Positions 1 to 10,131 of a DNA stretch of 64,000 nucleotides are shown piece by piece. The position numbers and the translations under genes are program-made. Within the stretch, counting starts at the first letter, position 1; each line of letters begins with the position of its first letter. The notes beneath the pieces are model-generated. The model did no database searches. It had not been told where the DNA came from and saw only the letters and a program-made list of their open reading frames with translations. Source of the DNA: Roseiarcus sp963751165 (GTDB lineage Bacteria > Pseudomonadota > Alphaproteobacteria > Rhizobiales > Beijerinckiaceae); the NCBI GenBank assembly GCA_963751165.1, contig CAVVTP010000009.1, positions 280,061-344,060 on the forward strand. The letters run 5' to 3'.

Positions 1-1895
1 TCCGCGTCCGCCGCGCCAAGCACGCCGGTCGAGGTGTGGGTCAGGTTCATGCCGCTGTACGGCAGGCCGATATTGTCGACGATCGTGTCCAGCTCGCGGG
101 CAGGGATGATCCGCCGCATCGCGGTCTCGACTTCGTCGGCCAGCCGCGCGGTTTCCTCTATGCGGGTGCCCGTCTTCGCCCGCATGTGAAGGGTGAACTG
201 ACCGCTGTCGGTGTTGGGGAAGAAGTCCTGGCCAAGCCATGGGAAGAGCGCGAAGAGCGCCAAGCAGCAGGCCAGGAATCCAGGAATAAAGACGCCGCGA
301 CGGCGCACCAGCAGCGTCAGCAGATCGCGATAGGCATAACGCGTCCGCTCGAAGCCGCGCTCGAAACCACGCTGGAAAATCACCAGCGGATTGCGGGAGC
401 GCGTCGCGGCGTGCGGCTCGCGCCGCAAGAGATACATCGCCATCGTCGGGACGAGCGTGCGCGACAGAAAGTAGGAGGCGAGCATCGCGAACACCACCGC
501 CTCGGCCAGCGGCATGAACAGATAGCGCGCGACGCCTTGCAGCAGGAACATCGGCACGAACACGATGCAGATGCAGAGCGTCGAGACCAGCGCCGGCACG
601 GCGATCTGAGAGGCGCCGTTGAGGATCGCCTCGCGCAGCGGCTGACCGTCGTCGAGGTAGCGTTCCATGTTCTCGATCGTCACCGTAGCGTCGTCAACCA
701 GGATGCCGACCGCGAGCGCGAGGCCGCCGAGCGTCATGATGTTGATCGTCTCGCCCAGCGCGCTCAACACCATCACCGATGTCAGGATCGACAGCGGTAT
801 CGACACCGCGATGATCAGCGTGCTGCGCCAACTGCCGAGGAACAGCAGGATCATCAGCGCGGTCAGGCACGCCGCGATCACCGCCTCGCGCAGGACGTCG
901 GCGATTGCGGCCTTGACGAAGATCGACTGGTCGCCGATCGGCCTGACGTGGAGCTGTGCCGGAAGTGTCTGCTGGACCCGCGGCAGCAGCGCGCGAATGT
1001 CGTCGACCACGTTGATGGTCGAGGCGGCGCCGGCCTTCAGAATGGTCACCAACACGCCGCGCTTACCGTCCATCCGCACGATGTTGGTTTGCGGCGCAAA
1101 CCCGTCGTTGACCGTGGCGACGTCGCGCAGATAGATCGTCGCATTGCCGACCGTGCGGATCGGCAGGTCGTCGAGCTGTTCGATCGTGCGCGGCGCCGCG
1201 TTGGTGCGCACGTCGTATTCGAACTGCGAGATCTTCGCCGTGCCGGACGGCAGCACCAGGTCCTGTGCGTTCACTGCGTTCAGCACGTCGGTCGGCGACA
1301 ATCCTTTTGCTTGCAACCGCGCTGGATTGAAGGCGATCGTGACCTGCCGCTGCTTGCCGCCGTATGGATAGGGAATCGTCGCGCCCGGTACCGTGATCAG
1401 TTGCGTGCGTAAGAAGTTGAGGCCGAGGTCATTGAGTTGCTGCTCGGACAGGTTGTCGCCGGACAACCCGAGTTGCAGGATCGGCACGTTGGAGGCGCTG
1501 TAGTTCAGAATTTCCGGCGGCTCGGTCCCCGGCGGCGTCTGCCGCAGCAGCAGCTGCGAGGCGGCTGTCACCTGCGCATTCGCGGTATCGAGGCTGGCGC
1601 CTGGCTGGAGGAAAATCTTGACCAGGGCGAGGCCGTCATAAGAGGTCGATTCGATGTGCTGGATGTTGTCGACCAGCGTTGTCAGCGCCCGCTCGTACGA
1701 GGAGGTCAGCCGCCCCTCCATCTCTTCGGCGTTGAGGCCGGTATAGGTCCACACCACCGCGACCACGGGGATGTTGATGTTCGGAAAAATGTCCGTCGGC
1801 GTGCGCAGGATAACCAGCGGGCTCAGAATCAGGATGAGCAGGGACAGCACCACGAAGGTGTAGGGTCGATCGAGTGCGATTCGGACGATCCACAT
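1..1895 (-). CDS. RND-family efflux transporter permease (partial, N-terminal part)
   Basis: Inner-membrane proton-driven pump subunit of the AcrB/MdtB type, which exports drugs or other small molecules with a periplasmic adaptor and an outer-membrane channel. The frame starts at ATG 1895 with MWIVRIALDRPYTFVVLSLL, a cytoplasmic start plus first membrane helix, followed by the early conserved TDIFPNINIPVVAVVW stretch. It stays open to the left edge, so about 630 of the usual 1000-1050 residues are present. Near the left edge the minus frame reads DFFPNTDSGQFTLHMRA, the start of the second porter half. No adaptor-protein gene lies just upstream, where one often sits, so it may lie beyond the left edge or elsewhere. 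The family call is firm. The substrate cannot be inferred. Confidence 0.9.
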   Translation of the reverse strand, partial: MWIVRIALDRPYTFVVLSLLILILSPLVILRTPTDIFPNINIPVVAVVWTYTGLNAEEMEGRLTSSYERALTTLVDNIQHIESTSYDGLALVKIFLQPGASLDTANAQVTAASQLLLRQTPPGTEPPEILNYSASNVPILQLGLSGDNLSEQQLNDLGLNFLRTQLITVPGATIPYPYGGKQRQVTIAFNPARLQAKGLSPTDVLNAVNAQDLVLPSGTAKISQFEYDVRTNAAPRTIEQLDDLPIRTVGNATIYLRDVATVNDGFAPQTNIVRMDGKRGVLVTILKAGAASTINVVDDIRALLPRVQQTLPAQLHVRPIGDQSIFVKAAIADVLREAVIAACLTALMILLFLGSWRSTLIIAVSIPLSILTSVMVLSALGETINIMTLGGLALAVGILVDDATVTIENMERYLDDGQPLREAILNGASQIAVPALVSTLCICIVFVPMFLLQGVARYLFMPLAEAVVFAMLASYFLSRTLVPTMAMYLLRREPHAATRSRNPLVIFQRGFERGFERTRYAYRDLLTLLVRRRGVFIPGFLACCLALFALFPWLGQDFFPNTDSGQFTLHMRAKTGTRIEETARLADEVETAMRRIIPARELDTIVDNIGLPYSGMNLTHTSTGVLGAADA

Positions 1896-2218
1896 ACGTG
1901 GCGATTCCCGGGTGACGGAAGGGTGGCCTCAGCCGATGCCCCGGTCCCTGATCCAGTCAGAGGCCCGAGGCGTCGCGATAGCCTCCGTTTCCCAATGCGG
2001 CGCCGTCCTTCATCGCGGTGTCGCGCGCTGCGCCAGCCTGTTGACCCAGCTTATGTTGCACCGCCTAAGACTTGGCAAGGCCGCGATCGGTCACGCTGAT
2101 CAATGAAATGTGTTTGACGCCGCCGAGGTTGTCTGACCGAGCGTTGAAACCGCGGCGCAGTGGCCGCAATCGCGGCCCGTGGCCAAGAAGCGCGTGATCC
2201 GGCAGCCGGCTCTCCTCC
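1896..2218. other. Intergenic, no gene recognised
   Basis: About 320 bases between the start of the RND permease and the end of the iron-sulfur subunit gene, both on the minus strand. The open frames here overlap the start of the permease or look random. I see no convincing hairpin terminator or small gene. Confidence 0.5.
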
Positions 2219-2740
2219 TCAGCTGCTTCGAAGATACAGTGCGGGATCCGCCAGGACCACATCACGCAGCGCTTCATGATATTTGATGTAACCGGTGCAG
2301 CGGCAGAGGTGACCATCGAGCGCCTCGGCGATTGTCTTCTCGAGATCGCGGCGCGCGATCGGCGCCTTCGCCAGGCGCTCGAGCAGGACCTGGCCCTCGT
2401 TGAGGAAACCGGCGGTGCAATAGCCGCATTGGAAGGCGAAGCGCTCGATGAAAGCCCGTTGCAGGGCCGTGAGCTCGCCGTCCTTCGCATGGCCTTCGAT
2501 CGTGCGGATCGACGCGCCGTCGAAGCTTGCGGCCGGCACGACGCAGGTTGGACTCGTGTAGCTCGTCCCGTCGGGATCATCGACGATGATCGTGCAGCTC
2601 AGGCACTGCGCAGCGCCGCAGCCGAACTTCGTGCCAGTCAGGCCGAGGTATTCGCGCAGAAAGTCGTTCATCGTGAGGTCATTGCGCACGTCGCGCGGGC
2701 CGTAGACGCGGCCGTTGATCGTAACGGTGAGCGAAGTCAT
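2219..2740 (-). CDS. [2Fe-2S] small subunit of a molybdenum hydroxylase (xanthine dehydrogenase family)
   Basis: Electron-transfer subunit that passes electrons from the molybdenum subunit to an outside acceptor. At 173 residues it has the family's normal length. The N-terminal plant-type cluster is built from C41, C46, C49 and C66. The C-terminal cluster has C105, C108, C146 and C148 in the usual CGYC...CRC arrangement. The start codon overlaps the stop of the upstream large-subunit gene by four bases (ATGA), so the two are translationally coupled. There is no FAD subunit beside them. That layout is typical of two-subunit aldehyde or isoquinoline oxidoreductase-like enzymes that hand electrons to a cytochrome c or a quinone. 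The substrate is unknown. Confidence 0.92.
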   Translation of the reverse strand: MTSLTVTINGRVYGPRDVRNDLTMNDFLREYLGLTGTKFGCGAAQCLSCTIIVDDPDGTSYTSPTCVVPAASFDGASIRTIEGHAKDGELTALQRAFIERFAFQCGYCTAGFLNEGQVLLERLAKAPIARRDLEKTIAEALDGHLCRCTGYIKYHEALRDVVLADPALYLRSS

Positions 2741-5649
2741 TTGGGCGCTGCCGCGAGCGCGGCCTCCTTCAGCATGGCTTGGGTCACCGGAAGAGACCGG
2801 AAGCGTCGCCCCGTCGCGTCGAAGATGGCGTTGAGAAGCGCAGGGACGACGGGGATCATCACGACTTCCGCAATCCCTTTCGGCCGTTCGTTTGCGTCAA
2901 TCGGCGGCAAGATCTCGATCTCGAGGTCGTGGAGCGGCAGGTCGGAGCCTCGCGCCACGCGGTAGCGGCCCAGGTTCCATTTCCCATTGCCGGGACCATC
3001 CTCGTAAAGCGGCAGCGACTCGAGCAGCGCATAGCCGACGCCCATGGCGAAGCCCCCTTGCGCCTGACCGAGCACGATTTCGGGCGCCAGGACCTGACCG
3101 CATTCAAGCACGCTATAGGCTTTGCCGATCCGGAGCGCGCCGCTCGCGCGATCGATCTCAACGCGGACCGCCGCGCCGCATAGCGAGCTGTAGCTGGTCC
3201 CGATCCGGTTGAAGTCGGTTGGCGGGAACTTGACGGAGCTGCGGTCGAGACAGACGAATTCGCCGCCCGCGCGGCGCACGGCGAGCGCGTCGATGTCGGC
3301 CGTCCACGGCTTACCCTCGATGCTGAAGGTCGCCTCCGACCAGGCCCAGCGATTGAAGCCGTGCGCCATCGCCGCCACAATTCCTCGACGGGCGTGCGCT
3401 TTTGCCGCCACCGCGGACAAGGGTAGAGGCGCAAGCCCGGACATCACGAGGCGTCCGTCTTTCCAACGCGCCTTCTCCCATTCCAGGGCTTTGGAATCGC
3501 TCGGCGCGAGGCCCCACAACTCGAGCGCAGCCGGCCACAGGCCGAAACGGAAGATGACGCGCGCCGCCTCGGCCGCCGCATGGGTCCCGACATGGGCGCC
3601 GGTCGAAGCGCTGCTTGCCGAGCTGATCGCCGGGACCCAGCGCGGGTTGCGCGCCGCGGCGTCCTGGTTTTCCTGGCTGATCGTGTAGGGGTCGAACGAG
3701 GTTACGAGGCCGAGCGGACCGAACGAATCGACCTGGGCGACCGCGACTTCGTCGACGATGCCGCCGAGGGTGGCTGCGACACGATTGGCGAGCGCCGTCC
3801 CGACGCCGTTCCCCATCTCGACGGCGTTGCAGCGGATCGCAATCTTCCCGTCCGGATTGACGGCGACGGCCCCTAGCGAACAGTCCGCCCCTGTCCCGTA
3901 GTCCTTGGCGGCGCAGGCTACGCCGGTTCCGACGAGGACTCCTGCCCGCGCCCGCTCCTTCTGCTCGGCGCGGTCGCGCCAGATCGGATGCTGCTCGAGT
4001 TTATCGAGGATCTCCGGCGTTCGGACGGACACGACGTAGGGATTGCCGGTCATCGTCTTCCAGCCGGCCTGAAGGGCGTTGCGTCGACGAAACTCGATCG
4101 GATCGAGCTCAAGCGACCCGCAGATCTCGTCGACCATCGCCTCGAGCGCGGTCATGGTCTGCACGGTCCCATAGCAGCGCATCGATCCCGCGGTGACGCC
4201 GCGCGAATGGAATGCAAACGTCGTGACGTCGACTTTCGGGGCGTAATAGACGCCAAGCGCCGCAGTCGCCGCAACGGCCGCCACGCTCCCGGAAAAATTG
4301 GCGAGGCCGCCGCCGTCCAGGGCGTGATCGGCGGCGAATCCGACGATCTTGCCGGTTGCGCGATCGACCCCGATGCGGGTTCGCATCTTGAAAGCGTGCC
4401 GTTTGATTCCGGACTGAAACTGATCGAAGCGATTGTTGGCCAGGCGAACGGGGCGATCGGGAAAGAACATCGCGGCCAGGGCCGCATAGAGCGGGAACGG
4501 AGTGTGGTCCCGCCCGCCGAAGCCGCCGCCGCAATAGGCGCAGTTCATATTGATGCGGGCCGGCCTGAAGTCGGCCTGAGCGTCGCCGAGCAGGAACGCG
4601 ACCGACTCCGCCGCTTCGTAGGGCGACTGCACGCCGACGACCAGCTCGAGAGTCTTGCGGCCGGCGTCGTACCAGCCGAGACCGCTTTCCGGCTCCAGAA
4701 ACATCGGGTCGACCGACTGGGTCTCGAATTCGCGGTCCAGCACCAGAAGCGCCGGATTGTTCGCCGCGAGCTCCGCCCGGATCTGCTCGCCGTAGCCGGC
4801 TGCTTCGGCATACGCATGCTCGCTCGCGTTCGGCAGCCGATCCCAGATCGGGACATCCGTATGTTGGCTCTGTTGGAACTTGCTTGGACTGACCCAGCCG
4901 TTCTTCACCGGCGAGTAGACGTCGGGCCCCTCGGGAGTCGGGCCGCCGATCCGGGTGAAACGATAGGCGCCATAGTTGGGCAGCTGCACCGGGTCGGCTT
5001 TCGCGCCGAACCGGGCGAACGCCTCATCCCGCAACGCCAGGCGCGCTTGATCGAAGACATCAAAATCCTCGAAAATCAGCAGGGCGACCGCCTGGCCGAG
5101 ATAGAGCGGGGTCTTACCGACCGGGCAGAAGAGGTCGCCGGCATAGAATTCTGGAACCCGGACGCCGATCCGCGCGACATCGTCGGCCGTCACCACCACC
5201 GAAGGCTGCAATTGTCCGGCGAGGCGGGAGAGGTCGAGGCCGAGATAGACGTGCGTCGCATCCGCTGCTCGGAGGAGCATGGCGTGCGCTGTCCTGGCGG
5301 GCCAGCCCGGCATATCCACGGCGCGAAAATCGGATGCGTAGAGCTTGGCTCCGGTGACCTTGGCGACGCCGTCGATCCGCCCGACGCCGGTTGCGGCCGG
5401 ATTCCGCTGGCCTTGTCCCGGCAGGGTCTCGCGTGCTGCAAACCCCGGTTCTTCGGCGGCTGACAAGCGTGTAAGAGCCAGCGCGATGCCGCTTGCGGAG
5501 CCTGCCTGGAGGAACCTGCCGGCGCGAAACGCCGTGCAGTCCTCGGTTGGCGCGATCCAAATCCGCCCTCTACGCCACTCTGGTCCGTCAGCGCGCCGCC
5601 GCCAAGCTTGAACCAAGATGAAATCATATCGGCGTTGATGGACGCACAT
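2737..5649 (-). CDS. Molybdopterin-binding large subunit of a molybdenum hydroxylase
   Basis: Catalytic subunit of a xanthine dehydrogenase-family oxidoreductase that hydroxylates aldehydes or N-heterocycles with water-derived oxygen. Family landmarks are GVGRIDGVAKVTGAKLYASD at the domain start, the GGGFGGRD molybdopterin loop in the middle, QGGFAMGVGYALLE, and PKGIAEVVMIP near the C-terminus, where the usual KGxGE catalytic glutamate is preceded by Ala instead of Gly. The start is uncertain. The frame is open to 5838, where it would run into the sulfatase promoter region. I chose ATG 5649 (970 residues), but the conserved region begins only about 100 residues later. The stretch before it, ending FRAGRFLQAGSASGIALAL, resembles a worn signal sequence. 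It is coupled to the downstream small subunit and lies divergent to the arylsulfatase. Confidence 0.88.
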   Translation of the reverse strand: MCVHQRRYDFILVQAWRRRADGPEWRRGRIWIAPTEDCTAFRAGRFLQAGSASGIALALTRLSAAEEPGFAARETLPGQGQRNPAATGVGRIDGVAKVTGAKLYASDFRAVDMPGWPARTAHAMLLRAADATHVYLGLDLSRLAGQLQPSVVVTADDVARIGVRVPEFYAGDLFCPVGKTPLYLGQAVALLIFEDFDVFDQARLALRDEAFARFGAKADPVQLPNYGAYRFTRIGGPTPEGPDVYSPVKNGWVSPSKFQQSQHTDVPIWDRLPNASEHAYAEAAGYGEQIRAELAANNPALLVLDREFETQSVDPMFLEPESGLGWYDAGRKTLELVVGVQSPYEAAESVAFLLGDAQADFRPARINMNCAYCGGGFGGRDHTPFPLYAALAAMFFPDRPVRLANNRFDQFQSGIKRHAFKMRTRIGVDRATGKIVGFAADHALDGGGLANFSGSVAAVAATAALGVYYAPKVDVTTFAFHSRGVTAGSMRCYGTVQTMTALEAMVDEICGSLELDPIEFRRRNALQAGWKTMTGNPYVVSVRTPEILDKLEQHPIWRDRAEQKERARAGVLVGTGVACAAKDYGTGADCSLGAVAVNPDGKIAIRCNAVEMGNGVGTALANRVAATLGGIVDEVAVAQVDSFGPLGLVTSFDPYTISQENQDAAARNPRWVPAISSASSASTGAHVGTHAAAEAARVIFRFGLWPAALELWGLAPSDSKALEWEKARWKDGRLVMSGLAPLPLSAVAAKAHARRGIVAAMAHGFNRWAWSEATFSIEGKPWTADIDALAVRRAGGEFVCLDRSSVKFPPTDFNRIGTSYSSLCGAAVRVEIDRASGALRIGKAYSVLECGQVLAPEIVLGQAQGGFAMGVGYALLESLPLYEDGPGNGKWNLGRYRVARGSDLPLHDLEIEILPPIDANERPKGIAEVVMIPVVPALLNAIFDATGRRFRSLPVTQAMLKEAALAAAPK

Positions 5650-5908
5650 AACCAGAGATCGGGAACTTTCGCTATGCGTCGCAGGCGCCTGGCCAGCAAG
5701 GCGCCCGGTCCTTCGGCCTGAGGCGGCGGTTTCCTGCGCCACGTCGGGGCATGGCTTGCCTGCCCAAGCGTTCAAATCTTCTGCTTGTTTCTCTTGACTG
5801 GCGCCGGGTGGGTTCTCCTCGCGTCCCCAGCGTGCCAATCTCGCCAGGAGCGGCGGATATGGTCGCCAGACCCCTCATCAGGCCCGGCGCCTTTTGGAGA
5901 AAAACGCC

Positions 5909-8280
5909 ATGAGCGACGACGACAAGGATCGCAGGCATCTTCCGATCGCGGCCCCCGAGCGGACCGGCCTGGTTACGTACGATGCGCGGGACCCGGACAC
6001 CAAATTCCCGCCGATCGAGCAGTTGCGCCCGCCAAAGGGGCGCCCAACGTGCTGCTTATCCTTCTCGACGACGTCGGGTTCGGGGCCGCGAGCGCCTTTG
6101 GCGGCCCGTGCCAGACGCCGAACGCCGAGCGTTTGGCGGCGGCCGGGCTGAAGTACAACCGCTTCCACACAACTGCCCTCTGCTCTCCCACTCGGGCGGC
6201 GCTTCTGACCGGACGCAATCACCACTCCGCCGGCATGGGCGGCATCACCGAGATCGCAACCGGCGCCCCGGGGTACAGCTCGGTGCTGCCCAACAACATC
6301 TCGCCGCTCGCGCAGACCTTGAAGCTGAACGGCTTCTCAACCGCCCAGTTCGGTAAATGTCACGAAGTGCCGGTATGGCAGGCAAGCCCGGTCGGGCCTT
6401 TCGACGCCTGGCCGGCGGGCGGCGGCGGGTTCGAGTATTTCTATGGCTTCGTCGGGGGCGAGACAAACCAATGGTATCCGGCGCTGCACGAGGGCACGAC
6501 CCCGATTGAGCCGACAAAAACGCCGGAAGAGGGCTATCACTTCATGGCGGACATGACGGACAAGGCGATCGCCTGGGTCGCCCAGCAGAAGGCGCTCGCT
6601 CCCGACAAGCCGTTCTTCCTCTATTTCGCGCCGGGGGCGGCGCATGCCCCGCACCACGTGCCCAAAGAATGGGCCGACAAGTACAAGGGCAAGTTCGACC
6701 AGGGATGGGACAAGCTGCGCGAAGAGACGCTCGCGCGACAGAAGAAGCTGGGCGTCGTGCCGGAGGACTGCCAGCTCACGGCTCGCCACGCGGAGATTCC
6801 GGCGTGGGACGACATGCCGGAGGCGCTGAAGCCCATCCTGCGGCGCCAGATGGAGGTCTACGCCGGATTCCTCGAATACGCCGACCACCACGTCGGACGT
6901 CTGCTCGATATCCTGAAGAGGCTCAACATCCTCGATGACACGCTCATCTACTACATCGTCGGCGACAACGGCGCCTCGGCGGAGGGCACGCTGAACGGCA
7001 CGTACAACGAGATGGCCAACTTCAACGGTTTGGCCGCGTTGGAGACGCCGGAATTTCTCATGGAGCGATACGACAAGCTAGGCGGGCCGGAGTCCTATAA
7101 CCACTACGCCGTCGGCTGGGCGCACGCGCTCAATACTCCGTACCAATGGACCAAGCAGGTCGCTTCCCATTGGGGCGGCACGCGCAATGGCGCGATCGTG
7201 CACTGGCCGAAGGGCATCAAAGCCAAGGGGGAAATTCGCTCGCAGTTCCATCACGTCATTGACGTGGCGCCGACGATCCTCGAAGCGGCGGGGCTGCCTC
7301 AACCGCTTTCGGTCAACGGCATACGTCAGCGGCCGATCGAGGGCGTCAGCATGCTCTACTCGTTCGACGACGCTCAGGCCGCGGAGCGCCATGAAACGCA
7401 GTATTTCGAAATTCTCGGCAACCGGGGAATTTACCACAAGGGCTGGGCGGCGGTGACGAAGCACGCCACACCCTGGGAGCTCATCGGCCGCAAGACCGTG
7501 GCTCTCGATGACGATGTCTGGGAGCTGTACGACACCAGCAAGGACTGGAGCCAGGCCAACGACCTCGCCAGGCAGATGCCCGAGAAGCTCCACGAGTTGC
7601 AGCGACTGTGGCTGATCGAGGCGACGCGCTATAATGTCTTGCCCATCGACGACCGGACTGCTGAAAAGCTCAACCCAGACACAGCCGGCCGACCGGTGCT
7701 GATCAAAGGAAAGACGCAGCTGCTTTTCGCGGGCATGGGCCGCTTGACGGAAAATTGCGTCCTGAACCTGAAAAACAAATCCCACTCCGTCACCGCCGAG
7801 ATCGAGGTCCCGCAGTCGGGCGGGGAGGGCGTGATCGTCGCGCAGGGCGGCAACATCGGCGGCTGGAGTCTCTACGCCAAGAACGGCAAGCTCAAATACT
7901 GCTACAACGTGGCCGGGATACACTATTTCTACGTCGAGGCAGGCGAAGCATTGCCCACGGGCCAGCATCAGGTCCGCATGGAGTTCGCCTATGCCGGCGG
8001 CGGCCTCGGCAAGGGAGGGCAGGTGACGCTCTATGTCGACGGCGAGAAGGTCGGTGAGGGCGCCCTCCCGATGACGCAGGCGATTGTGTTCTCCGCCGAC
8101 GAGGGCTGCGACGTCGGCAGGGATACCGGCGCGCCCGTCTCGCAGGACTACGGGTCGCGCGGCAATGAATTCAATGGAACGGTCAAAGGCGTGCAGCTTG
8201 CGATTGCCGAGGAGGCCGAGAGCCTGGATCACCTCGTCTCGCCGGAGGAGGCGATCCGTATCGCCCTGGCGCGGCAATAA
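5909..8280 (+). CDS. Arylsulfatase (formylglycine-dependent), apparent frameshift
   Basis: Hydrolyses sulfate esters. The sequence LCSPTRAALLTGR contains the C-x-P-x-R sulfatase signature, whose Cys (about residue 92) must be oxidised to formylglycine by a separate maturase not seen in this window. LLDDVGFG near residue 50 supplies metal-binding Asp residues, and DNGASAEG lies further on. ATG 5909 follows GGAG at 5896-5899 and opens MSDDDKDRRHLPIAAPERTG. After PPKG the frame must move by one base to read APNVLLILLDDVGFG; adding one G to the GGGG run at 6037-6040 joins them. The corrected protein is about 790 residues, the size of the large C-terminally extended bacterial arylsulfatases. No signal peptide is evident. 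The shift is probably a homopolymer sequencing error, but a real inactivation cannot be excluded. Confidence 0.88.
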
Positions 8281-8786
8281 GCTCAGGTCCGCGTCTTCGC
8301 AAATCGCGGGTTGCTTTTGGGCTTTTGCGTCCTGAGCGAGGGGTTGCGGGACGTTCTTCGCGTGAGCTCATCCGCCCGGCGTCTCAACCCGATCGCCGGT
8401 CGAGCGAGAGCCCTGCGCCCGATGGGCCTCGACGCTCAGGTGGTTGCCCGAAGACCGAAGCGACAAAACCCCAAACGCGCGAAAATCGATCGCCCGACAA
8501 AAAGCCCCGCGAGGTTTCGGGGCAAACAAGCCTGGAAGACTGCCACGCCGCCGGCAAAGCGGCCGAGACGCATGGCGGGCGCGGCCCGGCGGCGCGCCGC
8601 TGAACTCCAGCACGGCAGCGGACCAATTGAATTTCGGATGCCGACCCCAAAGCGAGCGTTCGAGAGCGGCCCGTTACGGGCGGTGAACCCTGTTAAGCTG
8701 TAGTGGGCGCTATGGGCACAGTCCGCCAAGTGCGGACCTTTACAAGAGCCGGGATGGAGGAACGCGCTGCAAGCTGGCGCCTTGGC
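8281..8786. other. Intergenic between convergent genes
   Basis: About 500 bases between the ends of the arylsulfatase and the AraC regulator gene. Apart from the hairpin terminator near 8500 I see nothing. The open frames here have shadow-like Arg/Pro/Ala-rich composition and no recognisable domain. Confidence 0.5.
8499..8523 (-). terminator. Rho-independent terminator, minus strand
   Basis: On the minus strand the arms GCCCCG (8523-8518) and CGGGGC (8509-8504) form a 6-bp stem with an 8-base loop, followed at once by TTTTT (8503-8499). It lies about 260 bases downstream of the AraC gene stop and is oriented to end that transcript. Confidence 0.7.
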
Positions 8787-9839
8787 TCATTTGTCAGAGT
8801 GTGCGGGCGCCCTCGCCCTGCTGCGCCACTGACTCGGGGTGATGCCGCTCCAACGTCTGAATGCTTCGCCGAAGTTCGAGTGTGACGAATAGGACAGCGC
8901 ATCGGCGACGTCGCCCACCGGCAGCTCCGTGATCTGCAGCAGCTCGCGCGCCATGAGGTAACGCGTCTCGTCGAGGAGAGGCTGGAAGCTCGCGCCCTCC
9001 TTTTCGAGATAACGCGCGAGGGTGCGGACGTTGACGCGGAGAAACGCAGCCATGGACACGGCGGTGGGCTCGTCCCGGAGCAGCAACGGCCGGACGGCGT
9101 GCTTTACCCGGTCTGTCCAGGGGCGGTCGCTTGGCGGCGCCATTGCGGCGGCGAGTTTGCGCAGATGCTCGAGCTCTGACGACCGCGCGCCGGGAATGCA
9201 GGCGGTCAGCGCCGACGGAGGGAGCACGACGCCGCTTTCCTGCTGGTTGAACAGAACCTCACCGCCCAATAGCGCCCTGTAAGGGCCGGCATTCGCCGGT
9301 TGGCGGGTCGAGAGGAGCACCTCCGCCGGCTTCACCGCGCCGCCCGTCAACGCCTTCACCAGGTTCACCATGAGCGCGGTCATCAGGGGATAGATCTGCT
9401 CCTGGGCGACCGCCTTCGGCTCGTAGACCCCATACCCGAACACCCAACAGTCCCCGGACCGACGGAAATAGGCCGAGCCGCCGCGCGAGTTTCCGTTCTG
9501 AAGCTCGATGAAGCCCGAGAGAGCGGAGCCCAGGTCCGGGGCGTTGGCCATCCATTGGCCTGGAAAACCAAGACAGCGATGATCGAAACGCGCGCCAAGG
9601 AGAAGGCCGAAATGCGGGCATTTCGTCACCTTTGAACAGCGATCGAGCATCCGGCTCGCCGCCCAATAAGGGATGCGGACTTCCTGATCGGCGAATGCGC
9701 CTTTGTCGATCGGCAGGCCGTCCAACACCGCGTCAAGAGACGCTCCGAACTCCGCCAGTAAGGTGGGAACGGCAACGAGGAGGCTCATCCTTTGCGGAGC
9801 GTCGGCCGAGAGCACTTCGACCCGGCAATCGTCCAACAT
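8787..9839 (-). CDS. AraC-family transcriptional regulator, likely regulator of the adjacent GRE operon
   Basis: DNA-binding regulator of about 350 residues. The N-terminal half (SLLVAVPTLLAEFGASLDAV onward) resembles the arabinose-binding-type sensor domain of OruR/ArgR-like AraC members. The C-terminal 100 residues are the double helix-turn-helix, ending in the family signature around DALSYSSHSNFGEAFRRWSG. The frame is open to 10253, which would overlap the divergent aconitase-X gene, so that start is rejected. ATG 9839 follows GAGGGGA at a good distance; ATG 9899 is the alternative. Divergent placement next to the acnX-GRE operon is the usual arrangement for a pathway-specific activator, so I infer that it senses the operon's substrate. 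A terminator lies downstream at 8499-8523. Confidence 0.88.
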   Translation of the reverse strand: MLDDCRVEVLSADAPQRMSLLVAVPTLLAEFGASLDAVLDGLPIDKGAFADQEVRIPYWAASRMLDRCSKVTKCPHFGLLLGARFDHRCLGFPGQWMANAPDLGSALSGFIELQNGNSRGGSAYFRRSGDCWVFGYGVYEPKAVAQEQIYPLMTALMVNLVKALTGGAVKPAEVLLSTRQPANAGPYRALLGGEVLFNQQESGVVLPPSALTACIPGARSSELEHLRKLAAAMAPPSDRPWTDRVKHAVRPLLLRDEPTAVSMAAFLRVNVRTLARYLEKEGASFQPLLDETRYLMARELLQITELPVGDVADALSYSSHSNFGEAFRRWSGITPSQWRSRARAPAHSDK

Positions 9840-10131
9840 ATGGAAAACGTCCCCTCGGGAAGGCCGCCAACTCACTCGCGCTGCGTTCATTGCCGGCATC
9901 GCCCATCTAACTGAGACTTTATCGCCTGTGTCGCCGCGACATCTTGCCACGGCGAAGGTGTCCGAGATTCCGTAACGCTCATCGGATCGGAGAGTTATGA
10001 ATCCCGCGTCGACGGTGAGACGGCGACCAAGCCTGAGGCAATCCGCATCAGAGTTTGACTCGCCTCGCCTGGGGCGAGCCGGTTGGCGCACGCCTGCGTC
10101 GCGGTGAAATTCGATTGAGTGAGGTGTGACA
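9840..10131. promoter_or_regulatory. Divergent promoter region with inverted repeat (10064-10078)
   Basis: Some 290 bases separate the AraC start from the first aconitase-X gene. Within it CTCGCC (10064-10069) and GGCGAG (10073-10078) form an inverted repeat with a three-base spacer, about 55 bases before ATG 10132. It could be part of the operator or a 5'-leader hairpin. A GAGG ribosome-binding site at 10121-10124 serves the + gene. The promoter elements themselves are not assignable by eye. Confidence 0.4.

Noticed and set aside
36..2099. Long plus-strand open frames (458 and 220 residues)
   Set aside because: They are antisense to the RND permease, rich in Arg/His/Asp/Gln, and carry no domain. 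The minus frame gives clear RND motifs.
5650..5838. Extension of the molybdenum subunit to 5838
   Set aside because: No family match, composition unlike a protein start, and it would place the start inside the sulfatase leader.
8281..8786. Possible small genes or a tRNA between the sulfatase and the AraC gene
   Set aside because: No cloverleaf could be drawn, and the frames are Arg/Pro/Ala-rich shadows.
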